A stretch of 46,564 bases of DNA from a virus, in IMG/VR virus record IMGVR_UViG_3300025736_000046, positions 1 through 46,564 of that record; one strand, given 5' to 3'. A program made the translations under genes and the position numbers. The notes below the pieces were generated by a model that worked only from the letters and a program-made list of their open reading frames with translations, had not been told where the DNA came from and searched no databases. Positions 6,697 to 14,361 of the stretch are shown piece after piece. Within the stretch, counting starts at the first letter, position 1. The number at the start of each line of letters is the position of its first letter.

Positions 6697-7110
6697 ATGA
6701 AGATATCAGATATATTAAAAAAAGATCCTTTATGTACTTGCGGACATTCTAGAAGCAATCACGTTTTCGGATCGAATAGTTCCAGACATTGCATATGCTT
6801 AGGTACTAGTTGCAGATGTTTGGAATTTGTATATGCTAAGAAGAAGGTAACTAAACACAAGAAGAAAGTTAACTCTGAATTATATATAAAGTCTAAGTAC
6901 TTTGGACTTGTTATAGTTTCACTTATCTTTGCCAGCTTCTTTTTACAGACAGGACATTTCCTTTTATTACCTTTAGCTTTTCCAGGACTTATTCTAATTT
7001 ACTTTGCATCTGTCCCTATACTGAATCTTTTTGTAGGTCTAGTCTTTTTTTACTACGTTTTTGATATATTAGGTTTAGCCTATAAGAATTTAACGAGGGA
7101 GGAGTTATGA
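6697..7110 (+). CDS. Cys-rich zinc-ribbon-like protein with two membrane helices
   Basis: A 137-residue protein. Residues about 11-47 carry CTCGHSRSNHVFG...HCICLGTSCRC, many Cys and His spaced as in a small metal-binding module. Residues about 68-90 and 92-130 are hydrophobic (YFGLVIVSLIFASFFLQ and LILIYFASVPILNLFVGLVF), so the protein is anchored in the membrane with the cysteine domain probably on the cytoplasmic side. This layout would suit a membrane-associated regulator or exclusion factor, but no family is recognised. ATGA overlap with the next gene. Confidence 0.65.
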   Translation: MKISDILKKDPLCTCGHSRSNHVFGSNSSRHCICLGTSCRCLEFVYAKKKVTKHKKKVNSELYIKSKYFGLVIVSLIFASFFLQTGHFLLLPLAFPGLILIYFASVPILNLFVGLVFFYYVFDILGLAYKNLTREEL

Positions 7111-7508
7111 GAATTAAATTTGAGGTTTTTAATAACAATACAGGAAAGATTATAAAAGCGAATGATTGCGAAATAAGGTTTTTCGGGGATATGTTTTATA
7201 GAGTTTATGTCAATGGAAAAATGGTTTGTAATGATAAATCATCAATATTAAGACAATACACAGGGATAAAAAACAAGAAAGGTAAAGAGGTATACGAAGG
7301 TGATATTATTAAACACGATTATGGTGAACTATATACTGTTAAAAATGGTACACCGAGAATTATAGATAATGAGTGTTATAGTGATAATCAAATAGCTGGA
7401 TTTTATTTAGATCCAATACAAAAAAATGATCATTGTCTGCACCTTGATAATATTGAAAATATAATAGGAAACATACACGAGAATAAAGACTTATTGGAGG
7501 AGAAATGA
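7107..7508 (+). CDS. YopX-family phage protein
   Basis: A 133-residue protein with the YopX hallmark: LRQYTGIKNKKGKEVYEGDI near residues 47-66, a beta-rich middle and NIENIIGNIHENKDLLEE at the end. YopX proteins are small beta-barrel proteins found in many phages and prophages of low-GC bacteria. Their biochemical role is not firmly established. GGGAGGAG precedes the ATG, which overlaps the upstream stop. Composition is more AT-rich than that of the replication module, as for other small exchangeable genes here. Confidence 0.85.
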   Translation: MRIKFEVFNNNTGKIIKANDCEIRFFGDMFYRVYVNGKMVCNDKSSILRQYTGIKNKKGKEVYEGDIIKHDYGELYTVKNGTPRIIDNECYSDNQIAGFYLDPIQKNDHCLHLDNIENIIGNIHENKDLLEEK

Positions 7509-7729
7509 TTAATGATATAATAGTAATTTACAACTAGATAAACTGGACTATGGTTATAGGCTGTTTGTTAGGAATGGGAATTGTATTAATGTTCCATGCT
7601 TATTTTGTCGCTGAACCTATGCCAGAGATTACAGATAATGAATTGCTAGAAGCTAAAAAGAAATTTGATAATTGTGGTTATGTGAATATGGATATTGGTA
7701 AATACGAGGAGAAATCACATGAAAAATAA
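7505..7729 (+). pseudogene. Small membrane protein gene interrupted by an in-frame TAG
   Basis: ATG 7505 has a strong GGAGGAG site and encodes MINDIIVIYN before TAG at 7535-7537. The same frame stays open past the stop and reads INWTMVIGCLLGMGIVLMFH, a clear membrane helix, then a charged tail ending at TAA 7727-7729. An internal ATG at 7550 could start a 59-residue product but has no ribosome site. The simplest reading is a point mutation to amber in a small membrane protein gene. Re-initiation at 7550 or stop suppression is also possible. TAG is used as a normal stop in several other genes here. Confidence 0.55.
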
Positions 7730-7772
7730 AACAGGACCAGGTGGATGTGATGATGAAACAAAGCGTAAGTAG
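7719..7772 (+). CDS. Very short frame (17 aa), doubtful
   Basis: ATG 7719 follows GAGGAGAAATCAC and encodes MKNKTGPGGCDDETKRK. The ribosome site and first codons (GGAGAAATCA-ATGAAAAATAAAAC) nearly match those at 9893-9920, suggesting that a gene start was copied between the two places. The downstream part may have been replaced. It overlaps both neighbours, so it is probably a remnant. Confidence 0.3.
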   Translation: MKNKTGPGGCDDETKRK

Positions 7773-7932
7773 TCTCAAAACTATTACAAAGATATATAAA
7801 GGCGAAGGCTTCTTCGGTGCCATGAAACAGTTTAATAACTTAAACTGGGGAACCTATACGATTTGTGAAATGAAAGAATGCCCAGGTGGCATCGAGGTAA
7901 CAGGGCGTTTAATAAAGGGGGAGAAATCATGA
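7750..7932 (+). CDS. Small hypothetical protein (60 aa)
   Basis: I favour ATG 7750, with AGGTGG just upstream, over the in-frame GTG at 7741. The product reads MMKQSVSSLKTITKIYKGEG and then NLNWGTYTICEMKECPGG. It is a small soluble protein without a recognised motif. Its TGA overlaps the next start (ATGA). Confidence 0.5.
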   Translation: MMKQSVSSLKTITKIYKGEGFFGAMKQFNNLNWGTYTICEMKECPGGIEVTGRLIKGEKS

Positions 7933-8156
7933 GAATATCATTTTGCGATGTATGTGGTTGCAAAATACAGCCACAAGGACGGGTTGTTTGTAAGCCAATG
8001 GATGGATACCATGATGACAAAGAAGACTTGCATCTTTGCTTAAGACATTATCCTATCTTTGAAAAGAAAATGAAAGACAAATACGACTATTATGATACTG
8101 GTGCTAAAGTTATCAAGGCTATGCGAAGAGAGTTTAAAAGGAAGACAAATGAGTAA
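7929..8156 (+). CDS. Small zinc-binding protein (75 aa)
   Basis: ATG 7929 overlaps the preceding stop and has GGGGGAG upstream, which decides the start. The product has CDVCGCKI at residues 6-13 and a later Cys/His pair in HLCLRHYP near 36-43, a likely zinc site. The remainder is a charged helix. Phage proteins of this type are often small DNA- or RNA-binding or host-interaction proteins. No family is recognised. Confidence 0.55.
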   Translation: MRISFCDVCGCKIQPQGRVVCKPMDGYHDDKEDLHLCLRHYPIFEKKMKDKYDYYDTGAKVIKAMRREFKRKTNE

Positions 8157-9915
8157 TGAAATAGAAAAAAATTCAGATAAGCCTCTTTCGAAAAAGGACT
8201 TCACTGTCGGAGACAGGTACATATGCGACAGAGGTTGTATTTACAAGATCGGCAAGATTTTAAAAGGTGAAGTCGAACTTGTAGACGCAGAGCCTGATGA
8301 AGACGGACATTTTTCTCACTATGGTACTATTCCATTTGATGAAATGAATTGTAGCTATTTAAAGATAGAAAAACCTATTGAAGAGATTAGGAAAGAAGCT
8401 TTTGAGTACTTACAAAATTCAGATAAATTTAGAGAAGAAATGAATGACGAATCCGAAGTATCCGAATCGAGAGAAGTTTCAACTCGAAATGATAAGAAGA
8501 CTTTAATGAATATGAAGAATTCAGTTGAAGCAAGTAGAAATAAAGTTAAAATATACGAGCGACTCTTAAAAGCTCAGATGAACAATCTTCGGAGTATAAA
8601 AAATCAATATGAAGATAAGATGACTAAGATATCGAAAGTAATAGATTTGATTGAGCTTTACATCGGAGTTCACGAGACGGTGCTTCAGATAGGCGAAGGA
8701 GATCTCGCTCATCCAGACGAACCTATTACGTTTCGACAACAGGTTTTGTTTATGGATGAAGAGTTAGGAGATCCTAGGAAGGGAGGACTCGACTTTCAAA
8801 ATATAGAAGATTTCGATACGTGGGTTTGTAAGAAGGAAAATTTAGATAAAGTTATACCTGAGTCGAAAGCTATTGTAGCAATAAGGCCTAGAAGATACGA
8901 TAAAGATTATGGCATGCATCCTTTTGTTAACGCCATGATGAATCAGGAGAATAGAAAAACGTATTTTTTAATTCGAAATGGTCATAATTTATACCGAGTA
9001 TGGTCTAACATTGAAGTCTCCGATAAGTTATTTCCCGGACAAAACGAGTTTAAGGATCTTAGAGAGAATGAAGGGGACTGGGGTGTTGAGAAACTTCAAG
9101 AGAAGTATAGAAAGACGACTTTGATATTCCAAGGTTTATTCGATAGGACTCAAATCTTAAAGCCGCATCCGGAAGGATTAAACCTGAGCAATCCTAAAAC
9201 GTGGAACGGGAAAATTAGATTTATTTATGACGATGAATTTCTACTTCCAACAGGTCATGAATCGTATAAAGTTTGGCACGAGAAACAAAACGCTAAACTA
9301 AAGGTAGGTTCAAGAGTTTACTTTTGCGGAGCTCCGAGATACGACGACGGTTGGCATGGACGGTATCCAAGTCGACTTCCATATTCACTTTCTTATATGC
9401 CAGACTCGGGAATCTATACTATTGTAAGGACCGAGCAGAGCGAATATTCCGGAGAGTACTTAGTTTGCCAGTATAAACCAGAAGATACTATATATCGAAA
9501 AAGAGATTGGAGAGGCAACTACGACGACAGTCCTAGGAAGACTAGTGTACCTTTTAAACTTCTTCGAAGTGATTCATACGTATTAAATTATGACCAGATA
9601 AACCTCGAGGACGTAGAATTCTACTTAGAGAGTCGAGTAGATAGAGGATACTATCTTGATATTATTCCAGTTTTATGGGACTTACGCGTTGCTAGGTTAG
9701 AGGAATTAAAGTGGGAGCAAGGTTTTGTAGATAATCTCAAGTTGAGATTGAAGATGGACGACGAGAAGCTTATTTGGGATGCTATTGAATGGTGGAAGTT
9801 AAAAGTAATATGGAAGAGACCTTTAACGGCGGAAGACGCTAAAGCTTTGAGAATGATAACAGCTAAGGTTCGTAGAGCTCTAGAAGCTCAAAAGGAGAAA
9901 TCAAATGAAAAATAA
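8149..9915 (+). CDS. Large protein of unknown function (588 aa)
   Basis: I place the start at ATG 8149, after AAAAGGAAG and overlapping the previous stop. Residues about 15-80 look like a small beta domain. Residues about 115-185 are a coiled coil (SVEASRNKVKIYERLLKAQM). The rest is a long soluble region with many Trp, Tyr and charged residues, including KVGSRVYFCGAPRYDDGWHG and a basic helical C terminus (ITAKVRRALEAQKEKSNEK). I see no Walker, nuclease or methyltransferase motif. It is the largest orphan in the window and uses more CG-containing codons than its small neighbours. It may be a structural, host-takeover or defence-related protein; the sequence does not decide. Confidence 0.7.
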   Translation: MSNEIEKNSDKPLSKKDFTVGDRYICDRGCIYKIGKILKGEVELVDAEPDEDGHFSHYGTIPFDEMNCSYLKIEKPIEEIRKEAFEYLQNSDKFREEMNDESEVSESREVSTRNDKKTLMNMKNSVEASRNKVKIYERLLKAQMNNLRSIKNQYEDKMTKISKVIDLIELYIGVHETVLQIGEGDLAHPDEPITFRQQVLFMDEELGDPRKGGLDFQNIEDFDTWVCKKENLDKVIPESKAIVAIRPRRYDKDYGMHPFVNAMMNQENRKTYFLIRNGHNLYRVWSNIEVSDKLFPGQNEFKDLRENEGDWGVEKLQEKYRKTTLIFQGLFDRTQILKPHPEGLNLSNPKTWNGKIRFIYDDEFLLPTGHESYKVWHEKQNAKLKVGSRVYFCGAPRYDDGWHGRYPSRLPYSLSYMPDSGIYTIVRTEQSEYSGEYLVCQYKPEDTIYRKRDWRGNYDDSPRKTSVPFKLLRSDSYVLNYDQINLEDVEFYLESRVDRGYYLDIIPVLWDLRVARLEELKWEQGFVDNLKLRLKMDDEKLIWDAIEWWKLKVIWKRPLTAEDAKALRMITAKVRRALEAQKEKSNEK

Positions 9916-10145
9916 AACAAGACTTGAGAAGTATAGAAATTGGATGATAAGAAAAAAAAATTAATTATGGCACATCTTGGGAAAGGTTAGAAAAGTTAAT
10001 TAAAGAAGAAAAGGCAGAGCTATCACTTGCTGAATTGGCAAAATCAAAAGGTATTATTCTGTATACCACATTTCAAATAGGAAATAAGAGATTGTTATTT
10101 GATAATGATATAGAACTAAAAGAATATTTGGAGGGTTTGAAATGA
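9905..10145 (+). pseudogene. Small gene split by a frameshift at an A9 run
   Basis: ATG 9905 (AAGGAGAAATCA upstream) encodes MKNKTRLEKYRNWMIRKKN and stops at 9962-9964, right after nine A residues (9952-9960). If one A is skipped, the frame continues as INYGTSWERLEKLIKEEKAE through to TGA 10143-10145, which overlaps the next start. The continuation is a coherent 79-residue protein ending LKEYLEGLK. The tract could cause transcriptional slippage or +1 frameshifting, or it could be a mutation or sequencing error. No family is recognised. Confidence 0.6.
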
Positions 10146-10324
10146 ACGAAAAAGATAAGTGGTCAAAGAAAGAATATGAGAGTTTTCTAAATAAAGCAAT
10201 GTCAAAGAAAGGTGTTTCAAAAATATCTTTCTCACTTATAGATTCAAATAATGATGAATTTTTTAGTCTTACTTTATCTAAAAGATGTTTTAAAGCAATA
10301 TTAAAAAAGAGGGGGATTAAATGA
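10142..10324 (+). CDS. Small hypothetical protein (60 aa)
   Basis: ATG 10142 follows GGAGGG and overlaps the stop of the frameshifted gene. The product is basic (KDKWSKKEYESFLNKAMSKK at residues 4-23, then FSLTLSKRCFKAILKKRGIK at the end). No motif is recognised. The TAA overlaps the next start region, so it belongs to the same translation chain of AT-rich small genes. Confidence 0.55.
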   Translation: MNEKDKWSKKEYESFLNKAMSKKGVSKISFSLIDSNNDEFFSLTLSKRCFKAILKKRGIK

Positions 10325-10653
10325 GCGATAATATTATGAATAAGTTAGAAAGATTATCGAATGAGTTGTGTAAGTTTAAGAATTTACTTTATCTATTAAA
10401 GTTAGAAAATGCCAAGCTCAAGGAAGAACTTGAAATATCAAATAATGTGAGAAAAGTTATGGGTGGTAATATATCAAATCTTTATAAATCACATGGTAAA
10501 TTACATCAAGAGAATTTAAAACTTAAAGCAGAGGCATTGATTTCGGATAAGGTAATCAAGATAGCTTGTCATGACCTCGCCTATAAAGATTACAGTATGG
10601 GTTCGGAACAGATGAAAGAAAGATTATTTAAACAAGCAAGGGGAATTAAATGA
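10321..10653 (+). CDS. Coiled-coil hypothetical protein (110 aa)
   Basis: ATG 10321 overlaps the upstream stop, with AGAGGGG before it. Residues 5-45 and 55-80 show leucine heptads (LERLSNELCKFKNLLYLLKL, then LHQENLKLKAEALISDKV), so a helical coiled coil is likely. Function unknown. Confidence 0.55.
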   Translation: MSDNIMNKLERLSNELCKFKNLLYLLKLENAKLKEELEISNNVRKVMGGNISNLYKSHGKLHQENLKLKAEALISDKVIKIACHDLAYKDYSMGSEQMKERLFKQARGIK

Positions 10654-10775
10654 GAGTAGTTCATGATAAACGATTTCCGGGAATTTATAAAAAACTAAAA
10701 CGTCGCCGACGTGTAAGGTTACTTCTCTCTATTCTCCTCACGGTTCTAGTATATTATTATATATGGACGTGTTGA
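10650..10775 (+). CDS. Small single-pass membrane protein (41 aa)
   Basis: ATG 10650 overlaps the upstream stop and has AAGGGG before it. The first 23 residues are strongly basic (KKLKRRRRVR), followed by one membrane helix (LLLSILLTVLVYYYIW). The positive-inside rule places the N terminus in the cytoplasm. The end of the gene contains a TTCTAGTATATTA box that may be the promoter of the helicase gene, whose ATG lies inside this frame. Function unknown. Confidence 0.5.
   Translation: MRVVHDKRFPGIYKKLKRRRRVRLLLSILLTVLVYYYIWTC
10742..10756 (+). promoter_or_regulatory. Promoter-like box GGTTCTAGTATATTA
   Basis: Matches the TTCTAGTATAATA box except in the final bases. It lies 7-21 bases before the helicase ATG at 10763 and inside the small membrane-protein gene. 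If used, the message would be nearly leaderless. Confidence 0.35.
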
Positions 10776-12424
10776 CCTTCAGAATTCATAACGTAACCAC
10801 TGAGATTTTAGGTTTAAAGCCTGAACAAGCCTTGGCTATTAATAGTTTTCTTCGTTACAGGCTCTCTCACTTTAGATTTGTTCCTTCTTATCGTAAGGGA
10901 CATTGGGATGGTTTTATTAAATTATTCAAGAAGAACAGATTTCCTACCGGATTATTTCGAAAGACATTAAACTTCGTGCAGTCCTGGAACTTGCCTATTC
11001 AGATAGTAGTAGAAGATTTAAGAGAACCTCTACCTGTGTCAGCTGAAGACCCCATCACTTTTACTCTCCGGGATTATCAACAGGAGGCTTTAGAGGCTAT
11101 ATCTGAAACGTGGAGAGGCGTTATTAGACTCCCAACAGGCTCAGGTAAAACTATTGTAATAGCCTCTATCTTGGGAAAGTTGGGAGTACCTACGTTAGTT
11201 TTAACTCATCGAGTTATTCTTTTGAACTATTTAAGTCAAACTATTTCTAAAGCCTTAGGTAAACCTGTGGGGATCCTGGGAGATGGTAGAATGGATTTAC
11301 AACCTATTACCATAGGAAGTATCCAGACAGTAGTTAAAAGATTAGAAAGTGCTAAAGCGGGATTTGGAAAAGAAGCTATGGAAGTTCAAAAATATGTTAA
11401 AGATGATATTAGATGTGTAATTACGGATGAGACGCATCATGTCAGTAGTTCCAATTCAATACAATATATATTGAACAGGTGTATGAACGCCACTTCACGG
11501 ATAGGACTTTCGGCTACTCCTTACAGAGATTCTGAGATAGATTTATGGTTAGAAGGGTGTATAGGACCTCAGCGATATTATTTATCGGCCTCTAATCTCA
11601 TTAAAAGAGGATACTTATCTAAACCTTATATTTTCTTCGTAGATTATGGAAAGACTACTTTAGATATTACGTGTCCTAAATGTAATGAAGTTGCCACAGA
11701 GGCTTTAATAGAATCTAAGTGCCCTAAATGTGGACATAAAGTTCTTTCAGATAGGTTTCTTTATGAGGAAAGGGCAGAGAAAGGGGAATTCGATTTTCTT
11801 TGTCCTAAGTGTACCAATACATGGTTAAGTTCTTCGCGTAAAGCGGCTAAGCAGACCTATATTATTTGTTCTAAAGACAAGTGTAATCATAGATGGACTC
11901 CTTTCCAAAACGCTAAGAGGAGAGGTATTACAGATAATCCTCTTCGAAATTTGGTTATAACTCAGATAGCTATTAGACGAATTCAAAAACGTCGATCCGT
12001 TTTAATTTATTTAGAACAGATAAAGCATGGACAGCTTCTCGAGGAAGCTATTGGAAAAGTTGTAGGCGTAGATCAGGTAAAGTTCCTATGGTCTGACATT
12101 GACGATAAAGAAGGGTGGTTAAAGAAGTTAGAGCGCAAAGAGATACTTTGTATTATTTCAACAACTGTTCTAGGAGAAGGCGTAGACATTCCATCATTAG
12201 ATACTCTTATGAATGTGAAAGCAGGAGAGAGTCCTATTGAGTTGATCCAGATTGTAGGGAGAGTTTTAAGACGAACTCCTAAGAAGCACAAGGTTCTAGT
12301 ATTAGATTTTGACGATAAATTCCAATTTTTTAAAAGAAAGGCGAAAGCCCGTAAAGAGATTCTTAAATTAGAACCCGAGTTTGTTGTAAGGTCTTATAAG
12401 TATGTGCCTAAGGAGATAAAATGA
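10763..12424 (+). CDS. SF2 DNA helicase (UvsW/RAD25-like) with inserted zinc ribbons
   Basis: A 553-residue DExH helicase. LRDYQQEALEAI is the Q-motif-like lead-in. RLPTGSGKT (about 122-130) is the Walker A motif, ITDETHHV (about 219) the DExH box, LSATPYR (about 249) motif III, and QIVGRVLRR near residue 500 motif VI. It should unwind or remodel branched DNA in replication or recombination, like T4 UvsW. Between the two helicase domains, about residues 304-380, are CPKC, CPKC, CPKC and a CSKDKC pair, two apparent zinc ribbons that are not in textbook UvsW. They may bind DNA or partner proteins. ATGA overlap joins it to the next gene. Confidence 0.88.
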   Translation: MDVLTFRIHNVTTEILGLKPEQALAINSFLRYRLSHFRFVPSYRKGHWDGFIKLFKKNRFPTGLFRKTLNFVQSWNLPIQIVVEDLREPLPVSAEDPITFTLRDYQQEALEAISETWRGVIRLPTGSGKTIVIASILGKLGVPTLVLTHRVILLNYLSQTISKALGKPVGILGDGRMDLQPITIGSIQTVVKRLESAKAGFGKEAMEVQKYVKDDIRCVITDETHHVSSSNSIQYILNRCMNATSRIGLSATPYRDSEIDLWLEGCIGPQRYYLSASNLIKRGYLSKPYIFFVDYGKTTLDITCPKCNEVATEALIESKCPKCGHKVLSDRFLYEERAEKGEFDFLCPKCTNTWLSSSRKAAKQTYIICSKDKCNHRWTPFQNAKRRGITDNPLRNLVITQIAIRRIQKRRSVLIYLEQIKHGQLLEEAIGKVVGVDQVKFLWSDIDDKEGWLKKLERKEILCIISTTVLGEGVDIPSLDTLMNVKAGESPIELIQIVGRVLRRTPKKHKVLVLDFDDKFQFFKRKAKARKEILKLEPEFVVRSYKYVPKEIK

Positions 12425-14361
12425 ATCATTTATATAAGAAAGGTAACGACGCGTACCATTACTTAACGAATCCGGACGATAAGAAACGTTTTGAATTAGC
12501 TTTAAAGCTTATACCTAAACCTTTTAAGTACGATTCAATTTTAGATGTGGGCTGTGGGGAAGGATGGTTTACTAATCTTGTTTCTCAGAAGTATCAGGAT
12601 TCACCTATTGCAGGTATAGACGCTTCTACCGAAGCTATAATTCGAGCTTTAAGTTGGCAGAGTACGCGTATTAAATTTAGTATAGAAGATTTCTTGAAAG
12701 AGAAGTACGCTAAGCATGATTTAATATTAGCTTTAGGTTTCTTTGGAGGATTTAAGTGTTCAGAATACGCCACTGTTATAAATGCTATTATAAATCAATC
12801 TAGTTCTGATGCTGACTTAGTTATAGGTCATAGGTTTCAAGACTCAGCTCAAGTAGAGATTTTATTCGGTATGTTAAAAGGAGCAGGTTGGATTCCTTTA
12901 CAAGGTTTTACGTTTGATTATAGAGGGATGAAGTCTTTTGTAAGCGCTTATACTAAGAAACCTTTAGTTAGTATTATTACGACTACGTATAATAGAAAGG
13001 ATCTTGTAAAGAGAGCTATTGCGAGTACTCGAAATTCTCGGATGCAATCGTTTGAACATTTAATAGTAGATGACGGATCTGATAAAGAGACAGAAGCTAT
13101 TTTAAAAGAGCTTGAGAAAGAAGATAGTAGAATTCATATCATTAGAAGAGACGAAAATAGTGTAGCAGAATCTAAGAGATCAGGTAAACCTATAGCTCCA
13201 GCGAACGATGCTTTACGCATAGCTAAAGGAAAGTACATAGTTCATTTAGGTGATGATGACAAGTTCCGTAAAGGGCGTTTGGATGAACCTATTCGAATTT
13301 TAGAACAGAACGATGATATCTCCGCTGTATACAATGATTCTATTATTCACGCCGAAACCGTTTATCGAGATCGCTCCACGGAGTTCGATTACTCGAAGTT
13401 ACTGAAGGGAAACTTTATGGGTAGTTGCGAAGTTACGTATCGTCTATCCGAGGCTTTAAAAGTTGGAGGTTGGAAGTGTCCAAAGATTAGAAATGAAAAT
13501 GCGAAATATGATTCAGAGCTTGTAGACATCTGTAACAAGAATGGCGTAGAACCTTCCTCCGATGATTGGGATTTCTGGAAGAGACTATTCAAAGATAAGC
13601 ATGTAATTCATTACCCCGTAATCTTATCCGAAATTTTTTCTCGAAAGTCTCCGTACTATCGAAACGAAAGTAAATTTGAAACGGACTTAGATTCGATTTC
13701 AGAAGCAAACCTTTATAAATTTCAAGACGATCCTCTAAAGAGAATTTACCTTCTCTATCACAGAGTTGAAGAAGAGGCTTCATCGTATACCGTATCTATA
13801 CCAAACTTTCGTAAGCAAATGGAACTTGCTTCTAAGAATCCTAATATGTACATTACCTTTGACGGAGGTTACTCGAATTTTCTTGAAACGATTCTTCCTA
13901 TATTACGTGAATTTAATCTTACATCTCGAACGATTTTATTCGTCTGCACCGATCACGTCGGAAAAGATAACTCGTTTGATAAAGGTCAACCTCTTAGAAC
14001 TTTCGCAACGTGGGAAGATTTGCGAGAAATATCGAAGGAGATTGAGATAGGTTCACATTCTGTCACGCATACGAAGTTAACGGAACTCTCCTACGATGAC
14101 GTCCTCGCCGAAGTCTCTTTAAGTAAGTCGAAGATCGAAACGAAACTAGATATGAAGATACGAGACTTTGCGTATCCGAACGGTGCCTTTAATACTACAA
14201 CTATAAAGCTTCTAGAAGACAATGGCTATACTAGAGGATTCACAACTCTTAGAAATTTAAAGTCAGATAGTCTTCATACTCTCTGTAGATGGAGTATAGG
14301 CGATGACGATTTTAACGTATTGGAAAAACTTGTGAAGGAGTCTGAATGCCGAAATGTGTAA
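12421..14361 (+). CDS. Methyltransferase - GT2 glycosyltransferase - polysaccharide deacetylase fusion
   Basis: A 646-residue three-domain protein. Residues 1-165 are a class I SAM methyltransferase (ILDVGCGEGWFTNL is the SAM loop, GIDAS follows). Residues about 175-430 are a GT2 glycosyltransferase (VSIITTTYNRKDLVKRA, IVDDGSD, LGDDDKF as the DXD-type site). Residues about 485-646 are a NodB-like deacetylase (MYITFDGGYSNF, GSHSVTHTKL, DFAYPNGAFN). In the usual TFDDG motif the second Asp binds metal; here it is Gly, so activity may be altered. Together the domains could add a sugar, remove its acetyl group and methylate the product. The target is unknown: phage DNA, virion protein or host glycan. 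The neighbours are replication genes. Confidence 0.82.
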   Translation: MNHLYKKGNDAYHYLTNPDDKKRFELALKLIPKPFKYDSILDVGCGEGWFTNLVSQKYQDSPIAGIDASTEAIIRALSWQSTRIKFSIEDFLKEKYAKHDLILALGFFGGFKCSEYATVINAIINQSSSDADLVIGHRFQDSAQVEILFGMLKGAGWIPLQGFTFDYRGMKSFVSAYTKKPLVSIITTTYNRKDLVKRAIASTRNSRMQSFEHLIVDDGSDKETEAILKELEKEDSRIHIIRRDENSVAESKRSGKPIAPANDALRIAKGKYIVHLGDDDKFRKGRLDEPIRILEQNDDISAVYNDSIIHAETVYRDRSTEFDYSKLLKGNFMGSCEVTYRLSEALKVGGWKCPKIRNENAKYDSELVDICNKNGVEPSSDDWDFWKRLFKDKHVIHYPVILSEIFSRKSPYYRNESKFETDLDSISEANLYKFQDDPLKRIYLLYHRVEEEASSYTVSIPNFRKQMELASKNPNMYITFDGGYSNFLETILPILREFNLTSRTILFVCTDHVGKDNSFDKGQPLRTFATWEDLREISKEIEIGSHSVTHTKLTELSYDDVLAEVSLSKSKIETKLDMKIRDFAYPNGAFNTTTIKLLEDNGYTRGFTTLRNLKSDSLHTLCRWSIGDDDFNVLEKLVKESECRNV

